From the NCBI RefSeq assembly GCF_009690905.1, contig NZ_VOSW01000001.1, forward strand, positions 277,620-341,619: a stretch of DNA of 64,000 nucleotides. Direction: 5' to 3'. A model generated the notes under the pieces. That model was not told the DNA's origin, did no database searches, and saw only the letters and a list, made by a program, of their open reading frames with translations. The first letter of the stretch is position 1; each line of letters starts with the position of its first letter. Positions 9,265-18,583 of the stretch are shown here, piece by piece. The translations under genes were made by a program, and so were the position numbers. The DNA is from Paraburkholderia madseniana (GTDB lineage Bacteria > Pseudomonadota > Gammaproteobacteria > Burkholderiales > Burkholderiaceae).

Positions 9265-9630
9265 TCGTTCAGGTGGCAGAACGTGCGGTCCTAAGGGAGA
9301 CGTCGGTGCGCAGCGAAACCGGTTTGCGTGGCCTCCCTAAGCCCAGCGCAGCCAGGCGGTGGCTCGCGATTCCGACAACATCGGGTTGTATCGTATCCTT
9401 GCTCACCAGGCAAGCGCAAAGGCAGGAATAGCGCCTGGCAATGCGCGCGCGGACACCATTAGCGTACGGTTGACGATTTTTGCCACTGCGCCGCTGGTTC
9501 TTGCCCTGCTGGTCAAGTCGGGCGACTGGTCGGCCAGGCGCACCGCAAAAACATCCTTGACCTTCCCATCATGGGAAGGTCAATACTGGGTTCATGATGC
9601 GGCCCAATGCCGCGACGAGCCTTGTCTACC
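9265..9630. other. Intergenic region between the DUF1254 gene and copA
   Basis: No convincing gene is seen here. The right third holds the CueR-type copA promoter. The left part must contain the promoter for the DUF1254 gene, but no strong sigma-70 pair stands out. Confidence 0.6.
9557..9587 (+). promoter_or_regulatory. CueR/MerR-type promoter of copA
   Basis: TTGACC (9557-9562) and AATACT (9582-9587) are separated by a long 19-base spacer. The spacer holds the dyad CCTTCCCATCATGGGAAGG (9561-9579), which is almost perfectly palindromic. This is the hallmark of promoters twisted into an active form by Cu(I)-bound CueR, and it closely resembles the E. coli copA promoter. Transcription should start near 9593, which argues that copA begins at ATG 9631 and not 9607. 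No cueR gene is in the window, so the regulator must be encoded elsewhere. Confidence 0.9.
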
Positions 9631-12054
9631 ATGACCGAACTTGCCACGCCGCTGCGTCCCGCGGACGCTACACCCTTCAGAACCACCGAACTCGACATCG
9701 GCGGGATGACCTGCGCCTCATGCGCGATGCGTGTCGAGAAAGCGCTGGCTAAGGTGCCGGGAGTCGCGGAGGTGTCGGTGAATCTGGCGACCGAAACGGC
9801 AACCGTCAATCTCAGCGACGTGGCATCGGATGCCAATGCCGCCTCCGATGCATTGATCGCGGCGGTCAAGAAAGCGGGCTACGAGGCAACGCTGATCGCG
9901 CCGCCGGACGCACCGGCGTCGGCTGCCGGGAATGCCGCCCTTGCCTCCTCTGCTGACAACAAACGCAACCAGACACGCCGCGAACTGGCGGCCGTGCTCG
10001 CCTCCGCCGTGCTGACGCTGCCGCTCGTCCTGCCGATGGTCGGCGAATGGTTCGGTTTGCACGCAATGCTTTCGCCGTGGCTGCAGTTCGCCCTCGCCTC
10101 GATCGTGCAGTTCGTATTCGGCGCGCGTTTCTATCGCGCGGCCTACCGTGCGGTGCGGGCGGGCGCCGGAAACATGGACTTGCTGGTGGCGCTCGGCACG
10201 TCGGCGGCTTACGGAATCAGCGTCTACGAACTGGCGACCCATCCGGGCGACATGACGCATCTGTACTTCGAAGCGTCGGCGGTCGTAATTACGCTGGTGC
10301 GTTTCGGCAAATGGCTCGAAGCGCGCGCCAAGCGCCAGACCACGGATGCGATCCGCGCCCTCAACGCACTGCGCCCCGACCGCGCACGCATCCGCGTCGG
10401 CACGGACGAACGCGAGGTACCGCTCGCCCAAGTGCGGGTCGGCACGGTGGTGATCGTGCGTCCGGGCGAACGCGTGCCAGTCGACGGCGCCGTGCTCGAA
10501 GGCCGCACTCATATCGACGAATCGCTGATTACCGGCGAAAGCCTGCCCGTGCCGAAGCAGGCAGCCGATCCGGTTACCGCCGGTTCGATCAACGGCGAAG
10601 GCGCGATTGCGGTGACGACGACCGCGATCGGCGCGGAGACGACCCTCGCGCGAATCATCCGCCTCGTGGAAAGCGCGCAGGCTGAAAAGGCGCCGATCCA
10701 AAGGCTGGTCGACCGCGTCAGCGAGATCTTCGTGCCGGCGATTCTGGCGATTGCGGCGCTCACGCTGGTGGGTTGGCTGATCGCCGGCGCAGGGGGCGAA
10801 ACCGCGATTCTGAATGCGGTCGCCGTGCTGGTGATCGCCTGCCCGTGCGCGCTCGGACTGGCAACGCCCGCGGCCATCATGGCCGGCACCGGCGTTGCTG
10901 CGCGGCGCGGCGTGCTGATCAAGGACGCTGAGGCGCTGGAAACCGCGCATCGGGTGAATATCGTTGCATTCGATAAAACCGGCACGCTGACGCTCGGGCA
11001 ACCGTCGGTGACGGCGTTCGAGGCGATCGGCGGCATTGAGCGCGGCGAGGCATTGGCGCTTGCAGCGGCCGTGCAGCGGCACAGCGATCACCCGTTGGCG
11101 CGGGCAGTGGTGAAGGCGTATGAAGCGGCACAGGTGGGCGGCAGTCTGCAGGACGACGCTGCGGTTGAGGACTCGCCGGCGAACGGTGCCGTCGGCGCGC
11201 TGGACGATAGCAGCGGACTGGGCGCTTCAGCGTCCGTTGCGACAGCGAAGGTCGCGGCGGCGGCGCAAGTTCCGGCAATCACAGCCAGCGCCGCACGCGC
11301 GGTGCCCGGGCGCGGTGTGGAAGCCGACATAGACGGCCGCACCCTGGCGCTCGGCAGCACGCGCTGGCTCAACGAACTCGGCATCCAGTTGCCGCCGGAA
11401 CTCACTGAGCGCGCAAAACAGCTCGAAGCCACCGGCAACACGGTCTCCTGGCTGATGCAGCGTGCACCGCTTGCGCCTACCGCGCTCGCCTTGATCGCCT
11501 TCGGCGACACCGTCAAGCCGACCGCCCGCGCGGCCGTCGAACGGCTTGCCCAGATGGGCATCAAGAGCGTGCTCGTCACCGGCGACAACCACGGCAGCGC
11601 AGCGAGCGTGGCCCAGGCGCTCGGTATCGACGAATTCCACGCCGAAGTGCTGCCCGACGACAAAGCCCGCGTCATCCGCGACCTGAAGATCCGCAGCGCC
11701 GGCATCGTCGCGATGGTGGGCGACGGCATCAACGACGCTCCCGCGCTCGCCGCCGCCGACATCGGCATCGCGATGGCGACCGGCACCGACGTTGCCATGC
11801 AGGCGGCCGGCATCACGCTGATGCGCGGCGATCCGGCGCTGGTGGCCGACGCCTTCGACATTTCGCGCAAGACGTGGCGCAAGATCCAGCAGAACCTGTT
11901 CTGGGCATTCGTCTACAACCTGATCGGCATTCCGCTTGCCGCCTTCGGCTTGCTGAACCCGATGCTTGCCGGCGCGGCGATGGCGTTTTCGAGTGTAAGC
12001 GTCGTGACCAATGCGCTGCTGCTGCGCACCTGGCGCGGCGCGTCAGCGCGTTGA
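9631..12054 (+). CDS. copA: Copper-exporting P1B-type ATPase
   Basis: The 807-residue protein pumps Cu(I) out of the cytoplasm using ATP. It has one N-terminal heavy-metal-binding domain with GMTCASC (Cys28 and Cys31), eight expected membrane helices, the transport motif CPC (404-406), the phosphorylation site DKTGT (Asp448), the HP motif in RHSDHPLA, and [10 protein letters not shown]. It lies behind a CueR-type promoter and seems monocistronic. ATG 9631 is chosen because the promoter predicts a start site near 9593, which leaves only about 13 bases before the alternative ATG at 9607. The odd feature is an Ala/Ser/Asp-rich insert of about 45 residues in the nucleotide-binding domain (about 505-550), absent from typical CopA and probably a disordered loop. 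Confidence 0.96.
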   Translation: MTELATPLRPADATPFRTTELDIGGMTCASCAMRVEKALAKVPGVAEVSVNLATETATVNLSDVASDANAASDALIAAVKKAGYEATLIAPPDAPASAAGNAALASSADNKRNQTRRELAAVLASAVLTLPLVLPMVGEWFGLHAMLSPWLQFALASIVQFVFGARFYRAAYRAVRAGAGNMDLLVALGTSAAYGISVYELATHPGDMTHLYFEASAVVITLVRFGKWLEARAKRQTTDAIRALNALRPDRARIRVGTDEREVPLAQVRVGTVVIVRPGERVPVDGAVLEGRTHIDESLITGESLPVPKQAADPVTAGSINGEGAIAVTTTAIGAETTLARIIRLVESAQAEKAPIQRLVDRVSEIFVPAILAIAALTLVGWLIAGAGGETAILNAVAVLVIACPCALGLATPAAIMAGTGVAARRGVLIKDAEALETAHRVNIVAFDKTGTLTLGQPSVTAFEAIGGIERGEALALAAAVQRHSDHPLARAVVKAYEAAQVGGSLQDDAAVEDSPANGAVGALDDSSGLGASASVATAKVAAAAQVPAITASAARAVPGRGVEADIDGRTLALGSTRWLNELGIQLPPELTERAKQLEATGNTVSWLMQRAPLAPTALALIAFGDTVKPTARAAVERLAQMGIKSVLVTGDNHGSAASVAQALGIDEFHAEVLPDDKARVIRDLKIRSAGIVAMVGDGINDAPALAAADIGIAMATGTDVAMQAAGITLMRGDPALVADAFDISRKTWRKIQQNLFWAFVYNLIGIPLAAFGLLNPMLAGAAMAFSSVSVVTNALLLRTWRGASAR

Positions 12055-12137
12055 CGGTGTTTACGCCGCTACATTACGCAAAGCTTTCGAAATCGCTAAA
12101 GATATGGGCAAATCGGCCGTAATGCTGGCATAGGTGA

Positions 12138-12159
12138 AAACCATGCATTCGCATGGTTT
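12138..12159 (+). terminator. Hairpin downstream of copA
   Basis: AAACCATGC (12138-12146) pairs with GCATGGTTT (12151-12159) around a four-base loop, 84 bases after the copA stop and 34 before the chemoreceptor start. The T-run is only three bases, so termination strength is doubtful. Confidence 0.45.
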
Positions 12160-12192
12160 GCGCACCTCATGTCCTCCTTACTCTGAACGCCC

Positions 12193-14175
12193 ATGGAATT
12201 TTTCTCTTTGCGCCGCGCCAGCATCGGCGCCCGGCTTGCCGTGCTGTCGTGCGTGCTGGTGGCATTGATTTTTGCCGCCTTTACATGGGCGCTCACGCGC
12301 AACGCCGGCAAGCAGGTCAGCGATCAGGTGCTCGAACGCATCGCCGACAAGGACCGCTCGATCGCCGCAATGATCACGCTGTTCGACAAGGCGCTGTCCG
12401 CCGAAGTCGATCGCTCGATGTCGCTGTTCGCGAGCTTCCTGCCCACCGCCTACACGCTCGACGACACCCAGAAAGTCGACATCAACGGCGTTGCCACCCC
12501 GACCATCAAGGCCGGCGACAAAGTCCTGAACATGGACTTCTCGATTCCCGACCAGTTTCTCGAACGCAGCGGCGCGGTGGCTACCGTGTTCGCACGCAGC
12601 GGCGACGATTTCGTCCGCGTGACGACTTCGCTGAAGAAACAGGACGGCTCACGTGCGATCGGCACGCTGCTCGACCGCAAGGCGCCGGCGTACGGGCTGA
12701 TCATGGCGAACAAGTCCTACACGGGACTTGCCGCGCTGTTTGGTAAACGTTTGATCACGCAATATCGACCGATTACGGACGCGAGCGGTCGCGTGATCGG
12801 CGCGCTGTTTGTCGGCGTGAACGTGGACAAGGAAATCCAGTCGGTCCAGGACGGCATCAGCAAACTGAAAATCGGCGACAGCGGCTACTACTTCGTGGTC
12901 AATGCCTCGAAGGGCGCGGATCGCGGCAAGCTGATCGTGCATCCGGCCGCCGCCGGCCAGAACGCGGACAACGCGAACGCGCCGTATCAGCAGATGCTCG
13001 ACATGAAAGAAGGCCAACTCGAATTCAGTTCCGCCGACGCGACGCTGGGCGAGCGCAACGCGCGCGACAAATTCGTGTCGTTCGTCACCGTGCCGGAATG
13101 GCAATGGCTGGTGGGCGGCGTCGCGCCGCGCGACGAAGTGATGGCGGACGTCGTCGCGACACGCGATGAATTCCTGCTGATCGGTTTCGCACTGGTCGGC
13201 GTGTTCGCGATCGTGTTCCTGATCGCCGTGCGTCGCCTCGTGAGCCGTCCGCTCGATGAGGCCGCGAAAGCGTCCGAGCGCTTCGCGTCGGGCGATCTGA
13301 GCGTGCGCGTGGGGAAGGGTGTCAAGGGCGCGAATGCGCGTGCCGACGAAATCGGCCGCCTGATGCAGTCGATCGACGGCATTGGCGAAGGCCTTGCGCG
13401 CATCGTTTCGCAAGTACGCAATGCGTCGACGGATATGTCGGAAGGGACTGAAAAGATCGTCACCGGCAGCGGCAACATCGCCGCGCGCATTGCCACCCAG
13501 GCGAGCAGCCTCGAGGAAACGGCGGCCAGTATGGAACAGATCACGTCGACCGTGCAACAGAACGCCGACCATGCCGCGCAGGCCAACACGCTCGTCACGA
13601 ATGCCGCGGACGCCGCAGTCGAAGGCGGCCGTGCCGTCGAACGCGTGGTTTCGACGATGGGCGAGATCAGCCGCTCGTCGCAGAAGATCGCCGAGATCAC
13701 CAGCGTGATCGAAGGCATCGCATTCCAGACCAATATCCTTGCACTGAACGCGGCCGTGGAAGCGGCGCGCGCCGGCGAACATGGCCGGGGCTTTGCGGTG
13801 GTGGCGTCGGAAGTGCGCGCGCTGGCGCAGCGCAGCGCGGCTTCGGTGAAAGAGATCGACGGGCTGATCGCCGCCTCCACGGCGACCGTGCAAAGCGGTT
13901 TCCGGATCGCGGAGGAAGCTAGCTCGACGATGCAGGGCATCGTTCAACAGGTGGGCCAGGTGCGCGCGATCATGGCCGAGATCAGCGTTGCGTCACGCGA
14001 GCAATCGGGTGGTATCGAGCAGGTCAATCTCGCTGTCACGCAGATTGGCGAGGCGACCCAGCAGAACGCGACGATCGTCGGCGAGGCTGAACTCGCGGCG
14101 GCTGAGTTGCGCGATCAGGCTGCTCGGCTTGCGCAGGTCGTGAGTGTGTTCAAGCTGGAGGCTGGGCGGGATTAA
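12193..14175 (+). CDS. Methyl-accepting chemotaxis protein with periplasmic Cache-type sensor
   Basis: The 660-residue receptor has membrane segments at about 13-33 and 327-348 flanking a periplasmic domain of nearly 300 residues. That domain reads like the Cache-3/Cache-2 type: KVLNMDFSIPDQFLERSGAVATVF, then GKRLITQYRPITDASGRVIGALFVG, then IGDSGYYFVVNA. A HAMP linker follows (RRLVSRPLDEAAKASERFASGDLSVRV) and then the signalling coiled coil, whose tip IAFQTNILALNAAVEAARAGE is near residues 508-530. It should sense a small ligand, perhaps an organic or amino acid, and control CheA. There is no C-terminal NWETF-like pentapeptide, so it probably relies on other receptors for methylation. ATG 12193 has only a weak ribosome site. 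Confidence 0.93.
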   Translation: MEFFSLRRASIGARLAVLSCVLVALIFAAFTWALTRNAGKQVSDQVLERIADKDRSIAAMITLFDKALSAEVDRSMSLFASFLPTAYTLDDTQKVDINGVATPTIKAGDKVLNMDFSIPDQFLERSGAVATVFARSGDDFVRVTTSLKKQDGSRAIGTLLDRKAPAYGLIMANKSYTGLAALFGKRLITQYRPITDASGRVIGALFVGVNVDKEIQSVQDGISKLKIGDSGYYFVVNASKGADRGKLIVHPAAAGQNADNANAPYQQMLDMKEGQLEFSSADATLGERNARDKFVSFVTVPEWQWLVGGVAPRDEVMADVVATRDEFLLIGFALVGVFAIVFLIAVRRLVSRPLDEAAKASERFASGDLSVRVGKGVKGANARADEIGRLMQSIDGIGEGLARIVSQVRNASTDMSEGTEKIVTGSGNIAARIATQASSLEETAASMEQITSTVQQNADHAAQANTLVTNAADAAVEGGRAVERVVSTMGEISRSSQKIAEITSVIEGIAFQTNILALNAAVEAARAGEHGRGFAVVASEVRALAQRSAASVKEIDGLIAASTATVQSGFRIAEEASSTMQGIVQQVGQVRAIMAEISVASREQSGGIEQVNLAVTQIGEATQQNATIVGEAELAAAELRDQAARLAQVVSVFKLEAGRD

Positions 14176-14227
14176 AGCGTTGCCTATGTAACGGCGCGGC
14201 AGCTTGCCGCGCCGCCGTGCGCCGTGA

Positions 14228-14881
14228 TCAAAACTCGACGTCCAGTTCGTCGATCTCCTCCACTTCCTGCTGCGCGTCCGCGATCCATTGCTGCATCTCG
14301 GGCAGCGCCATGATCCGCTGCCCATAGTCGACGATCTCCGGATCCAGCTTGACGTCGTAGGTCACGAAACGCGTCACCACGGGCGCGTACATCGCATCCG
14401 CCGCACTGCGCTCGCCGAACAGAAACGGCCCACCGTACTGCTTCAGGCACTCGCTCCAGATCGTCACGATGCGGTCGATATCCGACTGCGCCCGCGCCCA
14501 CACCTTGAAGCCCGGAAAATGCGCTTTCAGATTCATCGGCAACGCCGAGCGCAGCGAGCCAAAACCCGAATGCATCTCGCCGCAGATCGAGCGGCAATGC
14601 GCTCGCGCGCGAATGTCTTTGGGCAATAGCGCCGCTTCCGGCTTCAGTTCGTTCAGATATTCGGCAATCGCGAGGGTGTCCCAGACCTTGATGCCGTCGT
14701 GAAAGAGACATGGCACCAGAATCGACGGCGACAGCAGCAACAATTCTGCGCGCGCGGCGGGATCGTCGATCGGCATCACGATCTCTTCGAACGGCAGGCC
14801 GCTGAATTTGGTCAGCAGCCAGCCGCGCAGCGACCACGACGAATAGTTCTTGCTGCTGATGGTGAGCGTGGTATTCGCCAT
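14228..14881 (-). CDS. Glutathione S-transferase family protein
   Basis: The protein has 217 residues, the usual GST length. The N-terminal thioredoxin-like half starts TLTISSKNYSSWSLRGWLLTKFSG and contains PSILVPCLFHDGIKVWDTLAIAEYLNE, in which the cis-Pro turn and the glutathione-binding E/DT-type segment are recognisable. The C-terminal helical half ends with a very acidic tail. A serine in SSWSLR may be the catalytic residue, so this is not a CxxC-type enzyme. ATG 14881 is preferred because GGAGGAG precedes it by about 6 bases. The gene is divergent from the PHA depolymerase. The substrate is not predictable. Confidence 0.9.
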   Translation of the reverse strand: MANTTLTISSKNYSSWSLRGWLLTKFSGLPFEEIVMPIDDPAARAELLLLSPSILVPCLFHDGIKVWDTLAIAEYLNELKPEAALLPKDIRARAHCRSICGEMHSGFGSLRSALPMNLKAHFPGFKVWARAQSDIDRIVTIWSECLKQYGGPFLFGERSAADAMYAPVVTRFVTYDVKLDPEIVDYGQRIMALPEMQQWIADAQQEVEEIDELDVEF

Positions 14882-15100
14882 ACGATTCTCCTCCAGATGA
14901 GGCGTTCGTCCGACGCCTGACGATGCGCATGCACGTTGTCGTGCGCGGGCGCACCAAAGCGCGGCAAATTCGGCCCGTTCCCATGACCGGCGCAAATGCT
15001 ATGCCAACGTGCAGTGACGGCCGCGTCAGTGCGACTGCACGATTGGCACATGACTTGCCTCTATTCGGGCTCCTTCCCTTTCTGCACTCGTGCGAAGGTT

Positions 15101-16564
15101 ATGAACCTGTTCGCATATCCCACATACCAGGCTTTCGCCGACATGATGCTGCCGATGCGGCACGGCGCAGCGCTGGTGAATCATTCGCTCGACGCCTGGC
15201 CCGCGTTTGGCGATACGTCGCATGGACGCTCGATACGCGCGGCTTGCGAATTGCTGACGCTCGCCGGACTCACGCCTGTCAGGCCGCCATTCGGCATCGA
15301 TAGCGTGGTGACGGAAGGCAAATCCGTACAGATCGTCGAGGAAGTCGCGGCGCACACGCCGTTCTGTTCGCTGTTGCATTTCCGTAAAGACACCGCGCCT
15401 TCTCATCCGCAACCGCGCGTGCTGGTGATCGCGCCCATGTCCGGCCACTTCGCGACGCTGCTGCGCGGCACCGTGCGCACGATGCTGGCCGAGCACGACG
15501 TTTACATCACCGATTGGCACAACCCGCGTGACGTGCCGCTGAGCCAGGGCCGGTTCGGTTTCAACGAATACGTACGGCACGTGATCGATTTCATCGAAAC
15601 GATCGGGCCGGGCGCGCATCTGCTGGCGGTGTGTCAGCCGACTGTCGCCGCTTTGGCCGCGGTCGCGCTAATGGCCGCCGATGACAACCCCGCGCAGCCC
15701 GCCAGCATGACACTGATGGCCGGCCCGCTCGACACCCGCATCAACCCGACACGTGTCAACGAGCTGGCTAAAAGCAAGCCGATCGAGTGGTTCGAGCAGA
15801 ACCTGATCAGCGCGGTGCCGTTCGGTTTTGCGGGCGCGCACCGTCGCGTGTATCCCGGCTTCGTGCAACTGACCGCGTTCATGGCGATGAATCTCAACCG
15901 CCATCTCGACTCGTTCGAGACCATGCATTACGAGCGGGCCAAAGGCGATCCAACGAAGGCCGATACGATCCGCACTTTCTACGAAGAATACTTCGCGACG
16001 ATGGACCTGACGGCCGATTTTTATCTGGAGACCGTCGACACGGTTTTTCAGCGGCACGCGCTGCCGTTGCATGAACTCGAGGTGGAAGGGCGGCTTGTGG
16101 AGCCTTCGAAGATTCGACGTACTGCGCTGCTGACTGTGGAGGGTGAAAAAGACGATATTTGCGCGGTTGGGCAGACGCTCGCTGCGCAGGATATGTGCGA
16201 CAAGTTGAGGCCTTATCTGAAGACGCATCATGTGCAGACCGGTGTGGGGCACTATGGCGTGTTCAATGGACATCGGTGGGAGCGGCAGATTTATCCACGC
16301 GTGCGGGCCGTGATTTACGACAACGAACCGCGTGCGGTGGTGGTGAGTTCGCGGGCGCGGACGATTCAGCCGGTGTCGGTGGCTGCGGCGGCTGAGGTGA
16401 TGGCGGCAGCGCCGGCTGCGGTGGCGGTGGTCGATGTCGAAGTGGGTTCGGCGACGACGGTGGTCACTGACGCGCCGAACGGAGTTAGCTCCGGCAGCGG
16501 CACCAAGCCTCAGCAGGCGGCGTCACGGGCGCCGCGCCGGCGGCCGCCCGCGACACAATCGTGA
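15101..16564 (+). CDS. phaZ: Intracellular polyhydroxyalkanoate depolymerase
   Basis: The 487-residue protein should degrade cytoplasmic PHB granules to hydroxybutyrate units. It resembles the PhaZ/DUF3141-like intracellular family: LVIAPMSGHFATLLRGTVRTMLAEHDVYITDWHNPRDVP, then LLAVCQPTVAALAAVALMA, with Cys178 in the place of the nucleophile (these enzymes use Cys where most lipases use Ser). The downstream LLTVEGEKDDICAVGQT and GVGHYGVFNG segments supply the expected Asp and His. A C-terminal Ala/Val-rich tail of about 55 residues (from about 430) ending in a basic Arg/Pro stretch is unusual and might contact granules. The start is uncertain; ATG 15101 is chosen from the conserved text, although GAAGG is only 2 bases away. 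Upstream in-frame starts exist at 15050 and 14996. Confidence 0.88.
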   Translation: MNLFAYPTYQAFADMMLPMRHGAALVNHSLDAWPAFGDTSHGRSIRAACELLTLAGLTPVRPPFGIDSVVTEGKSVQIVEEVAAHTPFCSLLHFRKDTAPSHPQPRVLVIAPMSGHFATLLRGTVRTMLAEHDVYITDWHNPRDVPLSQGRFGFNEYVRHVIDFIETIGPGAHLLAVCQPTVAALAAVALMAADDNPAQPASMTLMAGPLDTRINPTRVNELAKSKPIEWFEQNLISAVPFGFAGAHRRVYPGFVQLTAFMAMNLNRHLDSFETMHYERAKGDPTKADTIRTFYEEYFATMDLTADFYLETVDTVFQRHALPLHELEVEGRLVEPSKIRRTALLTVEGEKDDICAVGQTLAAQDMCDKLRPYLKTHHVQTGVGHYGVFNGHRWERQIYPRVRAVIYDNEPRAVVVSSRARTIQPVSVAAAAEVMAAAPAAVAVVDVEVGSATTVVTDAPNGVSSGSGTKPQQAASRAPRRRPPATQS

Positions 16565-16565
16565 G

Positions 16566-17000
16566 TCAAGCCACGGCGCTCTTCCACGGCTGCACCGCCG
16601 GGACTTCGCACGGACCTTCGACTTCAATCGACTTGAAATCGGCCGGCGACACGATCTCGATGTACTCCATATCTTCGGAGTAATCGAACAGATAGTGGAC
16701 GATGCCCGGCGCCTGATGCACGCAATCGCCGGCGGCGACGAGCGTCTCCTTGTCGCCGTACATGAAGCGCGCCCAGCCCTTCAACATGATCACAATGTGG
16801 AAATCGGCCTCATGACGGTGCCAACCGGTGCCTTGCTCTGGTGCGTGATTCGCCTTGACGAGTTGCGCGAGCACCTTGCCGCCGGTTGCCTGCGCGATGC
16901 CTAAATCGCGGTAGAGAAAAAAGTCGCGTAGGCCCTGATCCACGTAGGACGTGTCTTGCGGACGGACATGGCTGAACTGCGTAGCGAATTCGGTGGACAT
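16566..17000 (-). CDS. Cupin-domain protein
   Basis: This 144-residue single-domain cupin shows the two conserved histidine motifs of the fold: GTGWHRHEADFHIVIMLKGWARFMYGD, followed by AGDCVHQAPGIVHYLFDYS. The His/Glu set could hold a metal ion. AGGAG stands about 9 bases before ATG 17000. The stop is only one base from the end of the convergent PHA depolymerase gene, so the two transcripts must run into each other or share termination signals. Cupins of this size include small dioxygenases, isomerases and sensor proteins; the reaction cannot be assigned. Confidence 0.85.
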   Translation of the reverse strand: MSTEFATQFSHVRPQDTSYVDQGLRDFFLYRDLGIAQATGGKVLAQLVKANHAPEQGTGWHRHEADFHIVIMLKGWARFMYGDKETLVAAGDCVHQAPGIVHYLFDYSEDMEYIEIVSPADFKSIEVEGPCEVPAVQPWKSAVA

Positions 17001-17179
17001 GATCGCGCTCCTCTTGAGTGAGCCGGCAGTTGAAAACGACGCGTTGGAGCGTCGGTTGCAAGCATCAAGCGGGCCAGTTTGCGGGGGTGGCTATGCGTTG
17101 CTCGAAGGCGACCAGGCTGAGGACGCACCACGCATTACGCAGTGCGTCTTGCTTCAAACGCTTCGGCTGTTGCGGACCA

Positions 17180-17791
17180 TTATGCGCTCGGGCGAAACAT
17201 CTGGAACATCTCACCGATTCCCGCGTAGTCCGCGCGGTAGCCCGCGCGCATGATCGGCTGCGCGGCGTGTGTGTCGAACAGACCGTCTTTCAGATAGGCC
17301 TCGTTGATGTGGACGCCGACCACTTGCCCGAGCGACAGGTAGTTGTCCATCGGCTTGCCGTCGAGGGTATGCAGACGGACCACTTGCAGCAGCTTGCATT
17401 CGAGCGCGGCCGGCGATTCGGCGACGTGCGGCACGGCCACGTTGCGGCCAGGCGCGGGTGTAAGGCCCGCGAGTTCGAATTCGTCGACGTGGGACGGGAC
17501 GGGTGCGGAGGAACGGTTCATCTGCTCGGCGAGCGGCTTGCTTGACAGATTCCAGACGAATTCGCCGGTGGCCTCGATGTTGGCGATGCTGTCTTTACGG
17601 CCTTCGCTGCAGAAGCCGATGATCGGCGGGAAGCTGGCGAACGCGCCGAAGAAACTGTAGGGCGCGAGGTTCAGCGTGCCGTCGGTGGCGCGTGAGGAAA
17701 TCCAGCCGATCAGGCGCGGAGCGACGATGGCCTTGAACGGGTCGTGCGGGAGGCCGTGACCGGTGGCGGGGTTGTAGAAGTAGTGGGACAT
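17180..17791 (-). CDS. Flavin reductase-like (FMN-binding split barrel) protein
   Basis: The 203-residue protein reads like the flavin reductase domain family: FKAIVAPRLIGWISSRATDGTLNLAPYSFFGAFASFPPIIGFCSEGRKDS, then ETGEFVWNL-type text (EATGEFVWNLSSKPLAEQMN) and GQVVGVHI. These proteins bind FMN and commonly supply reduced flavin to a monooxygenase, but many have unknown partners. No oxygenase gene is adjacent. ATG 17791 is chosen because conserved text starts there; no strong ribosome site is visible, and an upstream TTG/ATG extension of 18 codons is possible. Confidence 0.88.
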   Translation of the reverse strand: MSHYFYNPATGHGLPHDPFKAIVAPRLIGWISSRATDGTLNLAPYSFFGAFASFPPIIGFCSEGRKDSIANIEATGEFVWNLSSKPLAEQMNRSSAPVPSHVDEFELAGLTPAPGRNVAVPHVAESPAALECKLLQVVRLHTLDGKPMDNYLSLGQVVGVHINEAYLKDGLFDTHAAQPIMRAGYRADYAGIGEMFQMFRPSA

Positions 17792-17947
17792 GGTTTGTGT
17801 TGGGGTTTGCGGGTGAGGCGGGAGGTATTTATACCGCAGAGTCATTAGGGCTGCTGGGAGTGGGAGTGAAGGGAGCTGCTGCTGTTGGCCTTTCCGTGGA
17901 TTCAGGTTGATCGGTTGGCTTCGCGCTCCCTCTTAACAGGCTTTAGA

Positions 17948-17993
17948 CTGTAAATGCTAAATACAGCTTATTGCCTGTATTTGTGCGCTACAG
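17948..17993 (+). promoter_or_regulatory. Twin operators CTGTA-N9-TACAG before the HTH gene
   Basis: Two inverted repeats of identical form lie 27 bases apart: CTGTA-N9-TACAG at 17948-17966 and again at 17975-17993. A further CTGTA half-site is at 18002-18006. They directly precede the HipB-like gene at 18027, so autorepression by the HTH dimer is the natural inference. Confidence 0.7.
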
Positions 17994-18026
17994 TTCAGAG
18001 ACTGTATGAGCCTGAAGAAGGAACCG

Positions 18027-18422
18027 ATGGATTACGCTATCAAGACGCTAAGTCAGCTTCGCCCCATTCTCCTGGGCTTCCGAAAATCCGCGGGGCTCAC
18101 ACAAACTGCGGTGGCGGAACTGCTAGGTATCACCCAGCAGAGTTACGCACAACTGGAAGCCAAGCCGGCATCGGCAAGCGTCGAGCGGCTTTTTAAGGTC
18201 TTGCGCTTGCTGAACGTGGAGCTACGTATGAGACAGAGATCGTCCGCGCCAGGTAGTGAACCGAAGCAGGCCGACCCGCCGAAAAGCCAAGGGCAAGTCC
18301 CCGCCGCCGAGAAAACGAAACCGTCGCCGGTCGCCAAGCGCCCGAGCCGAACTCAGAACGCGTCTAGTTCGAAACAACCTCTTAGGGCAATCGCGACCAA
18401 AAAGAAACGAGAAAACTGGTAA
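18027..18422 (+). CDS. HipB-like XRE-family transcriptional regulator, orphan
   Basis: The protein has 131 residues. Residues 1-70 form an XRE/HipB-type helix-turn-helix: LRPILLGFRKSAGLTQTAVAELLGITQQSYAQLE, followed by SVERLFKVLRLLNVEL, just as in HipB antitoxins. The last 60 residues are a Lys/Ser/Pro-rich basic tail with no fold in view, longer than in typical HipB. ATG 18027 is chosen for the AAGGA site 5 bases before it; an in-frame ATG at 18006 lies inside the operator zone. HipB normally lies directly upstream of hipA. Here only a short possible hipA stub follows, so this looks like an antitoxin left without its toxin. The upstream twin operators suggest that autoregulation persists. 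Confidence 0.8.
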   Translation: MDYAIKTLSQLRPILLGFRKSAGLTQTAVAELLGITQQSYAQLEAKPASASVERLFKVLRLLNVELRMRQRSSAPGSEPKQADPPKSQGQVPAAEKTKPSPVAKRPSRTQNASSSKQPLRAIATKKKRENW

Positions 18423-18424
18423 TC

Positions 18425-18583
18425 GTGGCACGCCCTTGTCAGACGCAGCGACTTGACATCTGCGGAGCCGTTGTGACGCACGGGACTGGGCTTGCCATAG
18501 AAGGCTCTTTCTCAAGCGCTTTCCCGCGGCAAGATCGAGGCTCAATCACCCGGGTAACGCCACCGCCTGCAATCTGCACGTAG
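18425..18583 (+). pseudogene. Possible hipA remnant (first codons only)
   Basis: Two bases after the HTH stop, GTG 18425 opens a 52-codon frame. Its first 13 residues (VARPCQTQRLDIC) resemble the start of many HipA proteins, which read roughly RxLDVWMNG. The similarity then stops. This fits a hipA gene deleted after its first codons, but the match is short and could be chance. Confidence 0.3.

Noticed and set aside
9718..11091. 457-codon frame antisense to copA
   Set aside because: High-GC shadow frame, Arg/His-rich, fully inside a clear gene.
12649..13947. 432-codon frame antisense to the first chemoreceptor
   Set aside because: Shadow of the coding strand; no ribosome site or familiar text.
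17954..18196. 80-codon frame overlapping the HipB-like gene
   Set aside because: Out of frame with the clear HTH gene and without its own ribosome site.
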